Shown: one piece after another, positions 16,502 through 25,943 of the stretch
Layout of the letters: each line of letters begins with the position of its first letter
Position numbering within the stretch: position 1 is the stretch's first letter
NCBI GenBank assembly: GCA_024743115.1
Contig: JANSXC010000031.1
Location: 1-60,202 of the forward strand
From: a bacterium
GTDB taxonomy: Bacteria > Planctomycetota > UBA1135 > UBA2386
Direction of reading: 5' to 3'
Length of the DNA: 60,202 bases
Made by a program: the position numbers and the translations under genes
Notes under the pieces: model-generated
What the model saw: only the letters and a program-made list of their open reading frames with translations
Databases searched by the model: none
Told to the model about the DNA's origin: nothing

Positions 16502-17545
16502 TCAGCGCCCGCGCAACCGGTCCCGCAGCCGCGAGTAGATCGAGTAGGCGAAGTTCAACCCACGCCGCGGCAGCGACGGCGGCGTTGCGACGACCCCGCT
16601 GCGTTCGGCCGCGACCTGCCGGACGTACTCGCACTCTGCGCGCCACGCTGCCGCCAGGAGTTCGGCATCGCGCAGCCGCTGCTCGAGGCCCTCGCGCTCC
16701 CAAGCCTCGTGGCGCAACCTCGCATTGTCGTCACGGAGCTCGCGCACGACCTGCTGCTCCCGGGCCAACGCACTCCGCTCCATGGAGGACGGGAACACCG
16801 TGAATGCAGCCGGCGAAACCCGCGCGCCCCACACGCCGACGAAATAGCTGCAGGTCTCGGCATCGACGTCGTGATCCGCGGGCAGCATCGCCGCGTCGAC
16901 CGGGTCCTGAACACGTTTCATCGCCAGCGGCGTCGAGTCGCCCGCCCCGTTCTGGAGCACGGGTGCCAGAACATCGACATTGCAGAAGCCCGCAGTCGGC
17001 AGGCCCAGCAAAACCTGATCCGGCCGCCCGACCTGCTGTTCGGCAAGCTCGAGGAACTCGTCGTAGGTAAACTTGCGGACGTGGAACGGATTGCCCTGAT
17101 CCGCTTCTGGGTAGTAGTACCAGTCGTTGGGACAGGACAGCACCATGGCGCCGTCCTTCTTGCGCAGCCGCCCCAGGGTCGCGAGAAAACTCGCCGCGTC
17201 CGGCACGTGCTCCATGGTCTCGAGGCTGACGATCAGGTCGAACGTTTCGGCCTCGAACAGGTCTTCGAGATCGTCGGCCGAGCTGCAATGGAACGTGATT
17301 CGGTCGTCGCCGAAGTTCTGACGCGCGCGGGTGATCGCTTCTTCGGAGATATCGACGCCGTGCACCTCCGCCGCCCCCCATTCGGTGGCCAGGAACGACG
17401 AGCCGTAACCCTCCCCGCAACTGATGTCGAGCACCCGCTTGCCGGCACACAACCCGCGCGCGATGGAGTAGCGGGCCAGGTGAATGGCGGCTTCGAGCGA
17501 AGAGTATTGCTCGGTGCCTTCGAAGCTCAGTCGTTCGATCATCAT
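16502..17545 (-). CDS. SAM-dependent methyltransferase with C-terminal coiled coil
   Basis: 347 residues. The class I SAM-binding loop VLDISCGEGYG lies at 38-48, followed by an acidic residue in HGVDIS and the motif DLIVSLETMEHVPD, as in sugar and surface-glycan methyltransferases. After the catalytic domain (to about 240) a charged heptad-rich segment (about 250-310) should form a coiled coil, then a short basic tail. O-antigen chain-terminating methyltransferases such as WbdD also pair catalytic and coiled-coil parts, so a role in capping or modifying the glycan is possible. It follows the GT2-GT4 fusion by 17 bases on the same strand. Confidence 0.82.
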   Translation of the reverse strand: MMIERLSFEGTEQYSSLEAAIHLARYSIARGLCAGKRVLDISCGEGYGSSFLATEWGAAEVHGVDISEEAITRARQNFGDDRITFHCSSADDLEDLFEAETFDLIVSLETMEHVPDAASFLATLGRLRKKDGAMVLSCPNDWYYYPEADQGNPFHVRKFTYDEFLELAEQQVGRPDQVLLGLPTAGFCNVDVLAPVLQNGAGDSTPLAMKRVQDPVDAAMLPADHDVDAETCSYFVGVWGARVSPAAFTVFPSSMERSALAREQQVVRELRDDNARLRHEAWEREGLEQRLRDAELLAAAWRAECEYVRQVAAERSGVVATPPSLPRRGLNFAYSIYSRLRDRLRGR

Positions 17546-17562
17546 GGAGCGCTGACCAGTGT

Positions 17563-19692
17563 CTATGGATTCACCGCGGCAGCCGCCTGGGCACCCGAGT
17601 AGGCAGCCAGCCGGGCATCACGCCGAGCGAGACAGGTTCGGAAGTAGTCACGGAAGCCCTGAGCCCTGACCTGCCAATCCCAGGCCGCGATCGATTCGAG
17701 GTTCTCGGTCGACAGTTCGACGAGCAATTCGGGGTGCTCGAGCAACCGCGTCAACGCCGCGACGAGCGCGTCGATGCTGCGCTCATGAAGCAGGAACTCG
17801 CGCTGTTTCGGACCGAAGGCGTCCGGCACGATGCCGACGTCCGTCGAGACGACGGGCACACCGCAGGCCATCGATTCGAGCACGGGGTTGGGCGTCCCCT
17901 CGATCTTCGAGGGGCAGACGTAGACGTCGATTTCCGCGTAGTAGTCGACCATCTCGGTGTGCGGCACGTGTCGCGTCTGGCGATCCGCAAAGTGTGCCCG
18001 CACGCGATGACCAGCCGCCTGCAGCCGTTCGATCGCGGGCGTCAGGATCGTGTGCACCCCCTTGAAGTCCTCGATCTCCGCGGACCAGGCACTGTTACCC
18101 GTCCAGCCGATCACGAGCTCCCGCCCGCCGACTTGCGCCAGGCGCCCGAGGTTGCGCGGCGAGAACAGTTCGCGATCGACGCCATCGGGCAGCACCGCGG
18201 CCGGATCCGGATACTCGGCGACCGACTCGTAGATCCCCGCGAGCTTCGCCGAACTCACGTAGTACGCATCAGCATGCCCGAACAGCTCGCGGCGCGCCGT
18301 CCGCCCTTCGTCGTCGAGGAACAGGTGGTCGTAAACCGCCGTCGAGATGGCCTTGGGCACGACGAACCGCGAGCGCCACTGGTCGAAGTCGATGCCACCC
18401 CATTTGAGGTACTCCTCGACGTAGTCCGTGTGCACGATGTTCAGCGTCTCGCGCCAGAAGAAGTGCAGCACGTCACAATCCTCGGCGAGGATCAGCGCGC
18501 GCGCCGGGTGTTCAATCACATCCATCGGCAGGAACCGGAACTCGAACTCGTCGTCGAGTCGGCGCATCAACTGCCGAGCGATGTTGCCGTAGGCCCAGTC
18601 GCGAACGTCCACGATCAGTGCGACCTTCGGTTTCCGGGCCCCCTCGCCGGAACCAGGCGCGCCCGACGGCGAAGAACTCGCGGCAACGGCCGAGGCGTCA
18701 CCCCCGAGCGCCTCGATGCCCATCCGTTCGTGCGAAGCATCGAGCCACTCGGTCACCGCATCGCTCCAGACCCGGAAGCCGTACTTCGCCTCGAGATGCC
18801 TCGCGCTCTGCTTGATGATCTCGTGGGAGAACCGCCGCTGCTCGTAACCACGATCCGAGTCGGTCTCCGGCGCCTGGTGGTCGTGCACGAGCACCATCGC
18901 GCCGCAGTTGCCGATCTTGAGCCCGGCGCGAAAGATCCGAATCGAGAAATCGATGTCCTCGAAGCCGATGAACATCGCTTCGTCGAAGCCTCCGACTGCC
19001 TCGAACGTGTGTCGGTTGAGCACCGACGCCCCGCCGAACAGGAAAGTCGACAGAAACGGTCCGCTGTCGCGCCCGTTCGATCGCGCCTGCGGGTAGACCG
19101 ACCCGCCGCCGAGATGCAAGCCGTGCTCGAGCAGCGTCACATAGATGTGGCCGCCGCGCGCGAACGACGTGCGACCGTCACCGTCGAGCAGCGGCAGGTT
19201 GAGGAAGTGACAGCCCATCGCGGCGATGTCGCTCTGGACGCGACGCAGCGGGTCACGCTGGAACCAGATGTCGTTGTCGAGGAACAGCACCCAGTCCGTC
19301 TCGACGTACTCCATCGTGCGGTTGCGGCCGCCCGCGACGCCGAAGTTCTGGCCCAGCTCGACGAGGCGGCACGGCAGCGGACTCTGCTCGACGGCGGCCC
19401 GGAGCTGCGCGAGTTCGCTCTCCTCCGAACCCTGGTCGATGATGAGCACCGTCCCAGCGAAGTACGGGATCGCCTGCTCGATCGACGCGAGCATCCGCAG
19501 CGTCAGCGACGCGCGATTGAGCGACAGACAAGAGATCGTCAGGTTGCGCCCGGTCGAGCCGATGTTGGGCCCATCCTGCCGATGCGCGTCCGCCGCCAGC
19601 ATCGAATGCATCCGATCGAAGACGTAGCCCGTGATCGACAAGCCACCCATCACGTTCGGGTCGAAGTCGAAGGAGCTGTCGGGATGGGTCAC
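17563..19692 (-). CDS. Two-domain glycosyltransferase: GT2 fused to GT4
   Basis: 709 residues. The N-terminal half (about 50-320) is a GT-A fold GT2 transferase with the metal and nucleotide site LDND at 138-141, a GGxxG-type loop and the FEDIDFSIR acceptor segment. The C-terminal half (about 365-700) is a GT-B fold GT4 transferase with EGTPNPVLESMACG from 598. Such bifunctional enzymes can add two successive sugars. A low-complexity Ser/Gly/Ala linker (about 345-360) joins the halves. I chose GTG at 19692 because GAGG lies about 8 bases upstream; an in-frame ATG at 19800 would add 36 residues unlike the family. The methyltransferase gene follows 17 bases later. Confidence 0.85.
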   Translation of the reverse strand: MTHPDSSFDFDPNVMGGLSITGYVFDRMHSMLAADAHRQDGPNIGSTGRNLTISCLSLNRASLTLRMLASIEQAIPYFAGTVLIIDQGSEESELAQLRAAVEQSPLPCRLVELGQNFGVAGGRNRTMEYVETDWVLFLDNDIWFQRDPLRRVQSDIAAMGCHFLNLPLLDGDGRTSFARGGHIYVTLLEHGLHLGGGSVYPQARSNGRDSGPFLSTFLFGGASVLNRHTFEAVGGFDEAMFIGFEDIDFSIRIFRAGLKIGNCGAMVLVHDHQAPETDSDRGYEQRRFSHEIIKQSARHLEAKYGFRVWSDAVTEWLDASHERMGIEALGGDASAVAASSSPSGAPGSGEGARKPKVALIVDVRDWAYGNIARQLMRRLDDEFEFRFLPMDVIEHPARALILAEDCDVLHFFWRETLNIVHTDYVEEYLKWGGIDFDQWRSRFVVPKAISTAVYDHLFLDDEGRTARRELFGHADAYYVSSAKLAGIYESVAEYPDPAAVLPDGVDRELFSPRNLGRLAQVGGRELVIGWTGNSAWSAEIEDFKGVHTILTPAIERLQAAGHRVRAHFADRQTRHVPHTEMVDYYAEIDVYVCPSKIEGTPNPVLESMACGVPVVSTDVGIVPDAFGPKQREFLLHERSIDALVAALTRLLEHPELLVELSTENLESIAAWDWQVRAQGFRDYFRTCLARRDARLAAYSGAQAAAAVNP

Positions 19693-19844
19693 GGATGCCT
19701 CGGAGAACGGTGCCTGCGCTAACGTTGTAGTGCTGAATGTGGACGATCCCGCACCGGGCCGCCGTGGGCAAGCAGCCAGTGCCAGGATCCAGGTGCTCAT
19801 TCCACGAATGCGGATCGCCAGACCGGCTGTTAGGATTCGCGGCG

Positions 19845-21260
19845 ATGGAGCGCGGTGATGCAGCGGCCCCCGACCCCACCGCGCAGCCGGTAGCGGGTCT
19901 GCTCGCCACGCCGCTTCGGCGCGGCCCGACGGTTGCCGCGGTCGTCACTGCCGCGCTGGGGCTGACGCTGGTGATCGCGGCGTTCGGGCCCGGCCTGATG
20001 TCGTTCGACTCGTTCCAGCAGCTCGAACAGGCGCGCACCGGCCGCTACTCGGATTTCCACCCACCACTCATGGCGTTCGTCTGGCGCGGCCTCGAGCATC
20101 TGATCGAGGGACCGCAGCCGATGCTGCTTGCTCACGGAATCGTGTTCTTCGCCGGGCTCGCGCTGCTGGCGAGATCCGCACTGAACCGAGTGTGGTCCGC
20201 CGCACTCGCGATCGCGTTCGTCACGCTGATGCCGCCGGTCCTGGCCAACCTGGGCACGATCTGGAAGGACATCGGACTCCTCGCAACGCTCACCCTTGCC
20301 ACGAGCGCCATCCTCACCGCGGCTCGTGGCCGCAGCCTCGGCTGGCTCCTCGCCGCGCTACCCGCGCTGTTCTACGCCAACGCGATCCGCCACAACGCCG
20401 CCGCGGCGGTGCTGCCCCTGACCCTTTGGTGGGGCCTCGTCCTTGGCAGTCAACGCTCGTGGCAGCGCGCCCGTAGTGGGCTGCTGCTCGGCGCCGCGCT
20501 CTTCGTGCTGCTCCAGGCCCTGACAGCGATCACGAATGATCGTTTGCTCGGGGACAACCGCGACTACCCAACGCAGACGCTCCTGCTCTACGACCTCGCG
20601 GGCATCAGCGTGCGAACCGGTGAGAACGTGCTGCCTGCGGCCGTCACGCGCGAGCCGGGATTCGACGTCGCGGCCCGATACTCACCGAAATGGGGCTCGC
20701 ATCCGCTCTTTCATTGGCGCAGCGACTACGTCGTTCGCGAGCCCGACGGCATTCCGCGCCTGACGCTCGTCGAAGACGCCGCCGGGTTGCGTGGGCTCGC
20801 CGGTGCCTGGTTCGACGCGATCGTCGCACACCCGGGCGCCTGGCTCGCCCATCGCGCCGAACTCTCGACCTGGCAACTCGGCATGCACGAGGGGCCAGTC
20901 GCGTATCCCTATCACGATCGCATCGAGCCCAACACGCTCGGACTCACGTTCGAACCCAACTTCGTCACGGATGCCGTGCGCAGCTGCCGCGACCCGCTCC
21001 GAGACTCGGTGCTCTTCCGCGCGTGGTTCTGGATGCTCGCGCTCACAGCCGGCCTCGCCACCGCGATCTGGCGCCGGCGTCGCGGCGGGAGCCGTTCCGC
21101 CGCGACCACGAACGCCGCGATCGCCACGGCCACGAGCGGCCTGTGCTACGCGCTGCCACTGCCACTCTGCTCGGTCGCCAGCGACTTTCGCCTCGTGCTG
21201 TGGACCGTGGTCGCGGCACTCCTGACCACTGTCCTCGTCTGCGCCCGCGCCCCCCGATGA
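19845..21260 (+). CDS. Polytopic membrane protein, probable GT-C glycosyltransferase
   Basis: 471 residues with about ten membrane helices. The first outer loop holds SFDSFQQLEQARTGRYSDFHPP, where an acidic residue in a D-x-x-Q setting precedes a conserved DxHPP. This arrangement occurs in uncharacterised GT-C-like families that resemble oligosaccharyl and arabinosyl transferases. A large soluble loop spans about 230-350. The protein probably transfers a sugar from a polyprenyl carrier on the outer face. The ATG at 19845 has AGGA 9 bases upstream. Its stop overlaps the next gene as ATGA, and the GT2-GT4 gene diverges from it. Confidence 0.7.
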   Translation: MERGDAAAPDPTAQPVAGLLATPLRRGPTVAAVVTAALGLTLVIAAFGPGLMSFDSFQQLEQARTGRYSDFHPPLMAFVWRGLEHLIEGPQPMLLAHGIVFFAGLALLARSALNRVWSAALAIAFVTLMPPVLANLGTIWKDIGLLATLTLATSAILTAARGRSLGWLLAALPALFYANAIRHNAAAAVLPLTLWWGLVLGSQRSWQRARSGLLLGAALFVLLQALTAITNDRLLGDNRDYPTQTLLLYDLAGISVRTGENVLPAAVTREPGFDVAARYSPKWGSHPLFHWRSDYVVREPDGIPRLTLVEDAAGLRGLAGAWFDAIVAHPGAWLAHRAELSTWQLGMHEGPVAYPYHDRIEPNTLGLTFEPNFVTDAVRSCRDPLRDSVLFRAWFWMLALTAGLATAIWRRRRGGSRSAATTNAAIATATSGLCYALPLPLCSVASDFRLVLWTVVAALLTTVLVCARAPR

Positions 21261-22480
21261 AGATTGCGTTCTGTTGCCTGGAATGGGAGCCGATCGCCGG
21301 CGGCGGCATCCGCACCTACGTCGAGAACGTCACGCGCACGCTCGGCGAACTCGGGCACGAATCGCACGTGATCACCTACGACCACAAGGGCGCGAAGAAC
21401 GATCGCGCGACCGCCGGCGTGCAGGTGCACCGCGTCAAGCTGACCGGGCTGCAACGACTGATCTACCGCGCGACGGTCCTGCTCGGCCTCGGCGACCTGT
21501 CGTTCCGCCTGTTCTACGCCCTCCAGGTCGCGCGCCGCGTCCGCGCGCTCGCCGAGGCCGAACGGGTCGACGTCGTCGAGACGCCGGACTACGCCGCCGA
21601 AGGCATCGCCCTCACCTGGCTTCAGCGCCGCTCCGCGCGCTGGCGCTTCGCGCCCCACGTGGTGATGCTCCATACTCCGACCGTCGTGCTGAACGAGATC
21701 AACGGCAAGCGCGGCCCGATCGCCTGGATCCACGAGAAGCTCGAGAACTGGAACATCCGGCGGGCGACGCACGTCAGTTCCCCGAGCCACGCGCTCGCGC
21801 GGCGCGTCACTCAGCAACTCGGTCTCGAACGGGAGGTTGCGATCGATCCGTATCCGAACGACGTGACGGCGCGCGCCGAGGCAGCCGCAACGGCGCCCGC
21901 ACCCGATCGCACGGACGAACTCCGTCTGCTCTACGTCGGCCGCCTCGAACATCGCAAGGGCGTGACCTTCCTCGTCGAAGCGCTCAACACCCTCTGCCCG
22001 GAACACCCCGAACTCACGGCCGAACTCGTCGGCGGTGACACGACGACGGCACCCGGCGGCCGCTCGATGCTGGCTCACCTGCGCCGCCAGTTGTCGCCCA
22101 CGCTCGCCGGGCGCGTGCGCTTCGTGCCGCCCGTACCGCGCGACGAGCTGTTCGCCCGCTACCGTTCGGCGGCGTTCTGCGTCTTCCCGTCCGTGTTCGA
22201 GAACTTCGCCAACACCTGCCTCGAAGCCATCGCAATGGGCCGAGTCGTGGTCGTGCCGCGCGACAGCGGCATGGCCGAGATGATCGACGACGGCAGCACG
22301 GGGTTCACGTTCGAGAACGAGAACACGGCCGACCTGATCCGCGCGATCAAGACCTGTCTCGAACACCGCGATCAATGGCCGGCGATGGGTCGTCGGGGTC
22401 AGGAGTTCCTGACCCGCGAGTTCGAGCCTCACACCCTCGTTCGCAACAAGCTCGCGCGTTATGCAGAACTCCGTGCCTGA
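21257..22480 (+). CDS. Glycosyltransferase family 4
   Basis: 407 residues with GT-B layout. The N-terminal domain has the glycine-rich GGGIRTYVENVTRTLGELGH acceptor loop. The C-terminal domain has YVGRLEHRKGVTFLVEAL and the nucleotide-sugar motif FENFANTCLEAIAMGRVVVVPR, in which the first Glu of the EX7E motif is seen. It should add a sugar to a lipid-linked intermediate at the inner face of the membrane. It starts inside the stop of the preceding membrane protein (ATGA), and the next gene begins 20 bases before its own stop. Confidence 0.87.
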   Translation: MKIAFCCLEWEPIAGGGIRTYVENVTRTLGELGHESHVITYDHKGAKNDRATAGVQVHRVKLTGLQRLIYRATVLLGLGDLSFRLFYALQVARRVRALAEAERVDVVETPDYAAEGIALTWLQRRSARWRFAPHVVMLHTPTVVLNEINGKRGPIAWIHEKLENWNIRRATHVSSPSHALARRVTQQLGLEREVAIDPYPNDVTARAEAAATAPAPDRTDELRLLYVGRLEHRKGVTFLVEALNTLCPEHPELTAELVGGDTTTAPGGRSMLAHLRRQLSPTLAGRVRFVPPVPRDELFARYRSAAFCVFPSVFENFANTCLEAIAMGRVVVVPRDSGMAEMIDDGSTGFTFENENTADLIRAIKTCLEHRDQWPAMGRRGQEFLTREFEPHTLVRNKLARYAELRA

Positions 22481-23309
22481 GCTCGTCAGCGTCGTGATCC
22501 CGTGCTTCGAGCACGGCCGCTTCCTCGCGGCGGCAGTGGACAGCGCGCTGGCGCAGACGCGACGGCCCGTCGAAGTCGTGATCGTCGACGACGGCTCGAC
22601 CGACCCCGCGACCGTGGCCGAGATCGACCGCCAGGGCGAGCGCGAACACGTCACCGTCGTGCGAACCGAGAACCGTGGTCTCGCCGCGGCACGCAACACC
22701 GGTGTCCAGCACAGCCGCGGCGAGTTCGTCCTGCCGCTCGACGCAGACGACCTGCTCGAGCCCGAGTTCCTCGCGCGCACCGTGCCCCTGCTCCAGGCTG
22801 AAGAACGGGTCGGCGTCGTGTACACCGACGTGGCCTACTTCGGCAGCAAGAAGGGCTGCTGGCGCACGCCCGAGTTCGACTTCGTCGACCTGCTGTGCCG
22901 CAACCTCATGACCGCGACCAGCGTGTTCCGGCGCCGGTGCTTCGACGAGGTCGGCGGCTTCGACGAGAGCATGCGTGAGGGCTTCGAGGACTGGGAGTTC
23001 TGGATCGCGATCTGCGCGCGCGGCTGGCGCGGCCAACGCGTGCCCGAACTGCTGTTCCGCTACCGGCAACACCGCGGCGGCTCGATGCTGGCCAATACCC
23101 AACGCCGCCGTCGGGCGATCTACCGCTACATCGTGGGCAAACATCGCGGTACGTTCGCCGAACACCTCGAAGACGTCATGGCGCAGAAGGACACCATGTT
23201 CTTCGAACAACTGCAGGCGCGCGGCTACCTGGAAGCCCGCTTCGGCTGGGCCGCCGCGATCCTGGGGCGGATTGCGCGTCTGTTCGGGCGCGGCCAACGC
23301 GAAGACTGA
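22461..23309 (+). CDS. Glycosyltransferase family 2
   Basis: 282 residues, a compact GT-A enzyme. SVVIPCFEHGRFLAAAVDS begins the nucleotide-binding fold, IVDDGSTD marks the first acidic site, LDADD is the metal-binding DxD-type motif, and FEDWEFWI is the acceptor-side motif. No membrane segment is evident, so it is cytosolic or peripheral. The ATG at 22461 overlaps the previous gene by 20 bases and the next gene starts 1 base after its stop. The gene that follows is also GT2, but the two differ enough that they are not a recent duplication. Confidence 0.87.
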   Translation: MQNSVPELVSVVIPCFEHGRFLAAAVDSALAQTRRPVEVVIVDDGSTDPATVAEIDRQGEREHVTVVRTENRGLAAARNTGVQHSRGEFVLPLDADDLLEPEFLARTVPLLQAEERVGVVYTDVAYFGSKKGCWRTPEFDFVDLLCRNLMTATSVFRRRCFDEVGGFDESMREGFEDWEFWIAICARGWRGQRVPELLFRYRQHRGGSMLANTQRRRRAIYRYIVGKHRGTFAEHLEDVMAQKDTMFFEQLQARGYLEARFGWAAAILGRIARLFGRGQRED

Positions 23310-23310
23310 G

Positions 23311-24255
23311 ATGGCCGCCACCGTCAGCGTCGTCATCCCGTGCTATCAGCAGGCCGCGTTCCTGCGGGAGGCGATCGACAGCGTGCTCGCCTCGACCTGC
23401 GAGGGGGTCGAGGTTGTCGTCGTCAACGACGGCTCGACCGACGACACCCAGGCCGTGGCCCAAGGCTTCGGCGACCGTGTCGTTCTCGTCGAACAGGAGA
23501 ACCGCGGACTGTCCAGCGCGCGCAACGCGGGGCTGGCCCGCGCCACAGGCGCGTTCGTCAACTTCCTCGACGCCGACGACCGGCTGACGCCCGAGTTCCT
23601 CGGCCGCATGCTCATGGCCGCCGACACCAACCCACGGGCCGCGGTGCTGTGCGGCGGCTGGCAGCTCGTCGACGCAAACGGCCAGGTCCTCGAGCAGGCA
23701 GCCGCAGACCTGCCCGCCGAGCCCTACCCGTATCTGCTCGGCGGCAACCCGCTGCCATGCCACGCCGTCGTCGTGCGGCGCGAGATCCTCGACAACGCGC
23801 CGCCGTTCGACGAGTCGTTGCGGGCGCTCGAGGACTGGGACCTCTGGCTACGACTCGCGCGCGCTGGCCATGAGTTCGTCAACGTGCCCGCCGCCGAAGT
23901 GATCTATCGGCGTTACGAAGGCTCGATGTCGCGCGACGTCGGCCGCATGCTCTCGGCCGCCCGCACGGTGCTCGCCCGCCACCGCGGCCGCCATCTCGGT
24001 CGCCGGCTGCGCGCGATGCGCGCGATCCGCTTCGGACAATTCTGTGAGAACGTGCTCCCGGAGGCGCGCACGCGCGGACTCACGGCGCTGCTCGCGGGAG
24101 TGTGGCGCAACCCGTCACTCGTCGAGAGCGCGCTGCTCTACGCATTGCTGCGCTGCTGCCCGCCCCTGCGCCGACGCCTCGGTGTCTCCGAGCGGCCGTT
24201 CGCAGCCGCGCGTGAGGCCGCCGCGACTCAGCCCTCGGCCGGCTGCGACTCCTGA
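23311..24255 (+). CDS. Glycosyltransferase family 2
   Basis: 314 residues. It shows VSVVIPCYQQAAFLREAIDS, VNDGSTDDT, FLDADDRL and LEDWDLWLRLA, the complete GT2 signature set, followed by a basic helical C-terminus of about 80 residues that may sit on the membrane. The sugar specificity cannot be read. Its last 28 bases overlap the convergent ABC ATPase gene, so the two transcripts share a short antisense stretch. Confidence 0.87.
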   Translation: MAATVSVVIPCYQQAAFLREAIDSVLASTCEGVEVVVVNDGSTDDTQAVAQGFGDRVVLVEQENRGLSSARNAGLARATGAFVNFLDADDRLTPEFLGRMLMAADTNPRAAVLCGGWQLVDANGQVLEQAAADLPAEPYPYLLGGNPLPCHAVVVRREILDNAPPFDESLRALEDWDLWLRLARAGHEFVNVPAAEVIYRRYEGSMSRDVGRMLSAARTVLARHRGRHLGRRLRAMRAIRFGQFCENVLPEARTRGLTALLAGVWRNPSLVESALLYALLRCCPPLRRRLGVSERPFAAAREAAATQPSAGCDS

Positions 24256-24971
24256 TACTTCGCGACCACCTCGTCGCTCGGTCCGATCGCGAGTACCCGG
24301 CCCCGATCGATCCAGATCGCGCGGTCGCAGATCCGCTGCACCATCGCCATGTCGTGCGTCACGAGGAACATCGTCTTGCCGCGCGCCTTGAACCCTTCCA
24401 TCGTCACCATGCACTTACCCTGGAACTCGCTGTCGCCGACGGCGAGCGCCTCGTCGATGAGCAGGATGTCCGGATCGATGTGCGCAATGACCGCGAACCC
24501 GAGCCGTGCCCCCATGCCCGTCGAGTAGGTCGACAACGGCGAGTAGACGTAGTCCCCGATGCCCGCGTATTCGATGATCGACTCGAGTTTGGCATCGACC
24601 TCCTCACGCTGCAAACCGAGCAGACTCGCGTTCAGGAAGATGTTCTCGAGCCCGGTGAGCTCGGGCGCAAAGCCGGCGCCGAGCTCGAGCAGCGGCCCGA
24701 TGCGACCCTGCACCTCGACGGTGCCCGAGGTGGGATACGAGGTCCGCGCGATCAGCGACAGCAGCGTGCTCTTGCCGCTGCCGTTGTAGCCGATGACTCC
24801 GACCGACTCGCCGTCGCCGACCTCGAACGAGATATCGCGCAGCGCCCAGTGCACCTCCGGTGGATCCGCCCGGCGCATGAGCTTCTTGAAGAGCACCTTC
24901 GCGAGGAACGGCCGCTGCCGCACGATGCGGTAGCACTTCGAGACGTCGGTGAGCCGGATGACGGGGCGCAT
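24228..24971 (-). CDS. Polysaccharide-export ABC transporter ATPase (Wzt-like)
   Basis: 247 residues with Walker A GYNGSGKST, a Q-loop region, signature STGMGARLGFA (in place of LSGGQ, as is usual for Wzt/TagH-type ATPases), Walker B ILLIDEALAVGD and the switch His in VTHD. It powers export of a lipid-linked glycan across the inner membrane with the permease encoded just upstream. It ends soon after the ATPase domain and lacks the C-terminal carbohydrate-binding domain of E. coli O9a Wzt, so export probably does not depend on a terminal cap. Its start shares one base with the permease stop (TGATG). Confidence 0.9.
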   Translation of the reverse strand: MRPVIRLTDVSKCYRIVRQRPFLAKVLFKKLMRRADPPEVHWALRDISFEVGDGESVGVIGYNGSGKSTLLSLIARTSYPTSGTVEVQGRIGPLLELGAGFAPELTGLENIFLNASLLGLQREEVDAKLESIIEYAGIGDYVYSPLSTYSTGMGARLGFAVIAHIDPDILLIDEALAVGDSEFQGKCMVTMEGFKARGKTMFLVTHDMAMVQRICDRAIWIDRGRVLAIGPSDEVVAKYQESQPAEG

Positions 24972-25792
24972 CAGACGAGATCCGCGAACTCGCGTTCGTA
25001 CTTCCAGAAGATGCGGACGCCGAGATAGCCGACGACGAGCGTGCCGACCACGGCCTGCGCCGCGGGCCAGAACTGCGGAACGGTGCCGTGGTAGAGCACG
25101 TCGCGATAGGCCGTGATCAGGCCCGACAGCGGGTTGGCGTAGTAGAGGTGATAGAGCCAGTCCGGCAGGCCGCTCTCCAAAGCACCATCGGCGTCATAGA
25201 CCGCCTGGAGCTTGGCATCGGCGTAGATGACCGGGCAGACCCAGAACAACACCGTCAGCAGCGACTCCGTGATGTACTGCACGTCGCGGTAGATCACGTT
25301 GAGCCCGGACACGAGGAGCCCGATTCCGATGCACAGCGCCAGATGCACGAGGAAGATCGGCACGAGGCAGAGCAAGTGGAACCCAAAATGGCCGCCATCG
25401 AGCGGGAACAACAGGATCACCGCGAGGATCAGCAGCGACTGAATGCCGAAGTGGATCAGGTGCGTCGCAATGATCGAGATCGGCAACACCTGGCGCGGGA
25501 ACGCCGACTTCTTGACGAGCGCCGCGTTGCCCGGGATCGCGTGCACCGACCCGGTGAGACAGTAGACCGTGAAGTTGTACGGGATCAGCGCGATGATGCA
25601 CATCGACGCGAACGATGCGGGAGCACCGAACACCACCACCCAGACCACGGTCAGCGTCGCGATCATCACGAGCGGGTTGAGCAGCGTCCACAGCATGCCC
25701 AGCGACATGTTGCGGTACATCACCTTCAGGTTCTTCCCGACCAGCGTCGTCAGGATGAACCGGAAGCGATAGAGATCGGTGAAAGTCTGCAA
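24971..25792 (-). CDS. Polysaccharide-export ABC transporter permease (Wzm-like, ABC-2)
   Basis: 273 residues with six predicted membrane helices and an amphipathic N-terminal helix. LVGKNLKVMYRNMSLGMLWTLLNPL is the N-terminal hallmark of ABC-2 polysaccharide permeases. Together with the ATPase it should form the channel for an undecaprenyl-linked glycan. The start is a TTG at 25792, chosen because the conserved N-terminus begins directly after it and a promoter candidate lies just upstream. The pair is transcribed opposite to the glycosyltransferase genes on both sides. Confidence 0.9.
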   Translation of the reverse strand: MQTFTDLYRFRFILTTLVGKNLKVMYRNMSLGMLWTLLNPLVMIATLTVVWVVVFGAPASFASMCIIALIPYNFTVYCLTGSVHAIPGNAALVKKSAFPRQVLPISIIATHLIHFGIQSLLILAVILLFPLDGGHFGFHLLCLVPIFLVHLALCIGIGLLVSGLNVIYRDVQYITESLLTVLFWVCPVIYADAKLQAVYDADGALESGLPDWLYHLYYANPLSGLITAYRDVLYHGTVPQFWPAAQAVVGTLVVGYLGVRIFWKYEREFADLV

Positions 25793-25812
25793 GCGAACGT
25801 ATCCCGACAGAA

Positions 25813-25841
25813 CGAGTAGAGTCGCCCAGCGCCGCCGTCAA
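25813..25841 (-). promoter_or_regulatory. Candidate promoter for the ABC exporter genes
   Basis: On the minus strand TTGACG (25841-25836) and TACTCG (25818-25813) are 17 bases apart. The -35 matches 5 of 6, the -10 is poor. The transcript would start about 13 bases before the TTG start of the permease. Confidence 0.35.
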
Positions 25842-25888
25842 CGACAAACGCGAACGACGAGGCCCCCGGCGATCACCGGCGCGCGCGC

Positions 25889-25918
25889 TTGTGCGCCGGA
25901 CAGGGCGGTTCCTATACT
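25889..25918 (+). promoter_or_regulatory. Candidate promoter for the second glycosyltransferase operon
   Basis: TTGTGC (25889-25894) and TATACT (25913-25918) are 18 bases apart; the -10 matches 5 of 6. It would start transcription about 18 bases before the ATG at 25944. Together with the opposite-strand candidate at 25813-25841 it makes the 151-base gap a divergent promoter region. Confidence 0.45.
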
Positions 25919-25943
25919 CCGGCTCGGCGAACGCGCCCAAGCG

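Noticed and set aside
19693..19800. N-terminal extension of the GT2-GT4 fusion from the ATG at 19800
   Set aside because: The added 36 residues look random, and a GTG with a ribosome site fits the family start better.
22461..24255. Recent tandem duplication of two GT2 genes
   Set aside because: The two proteins share only family motifs; their C-terminal halves differ in length and sequence.
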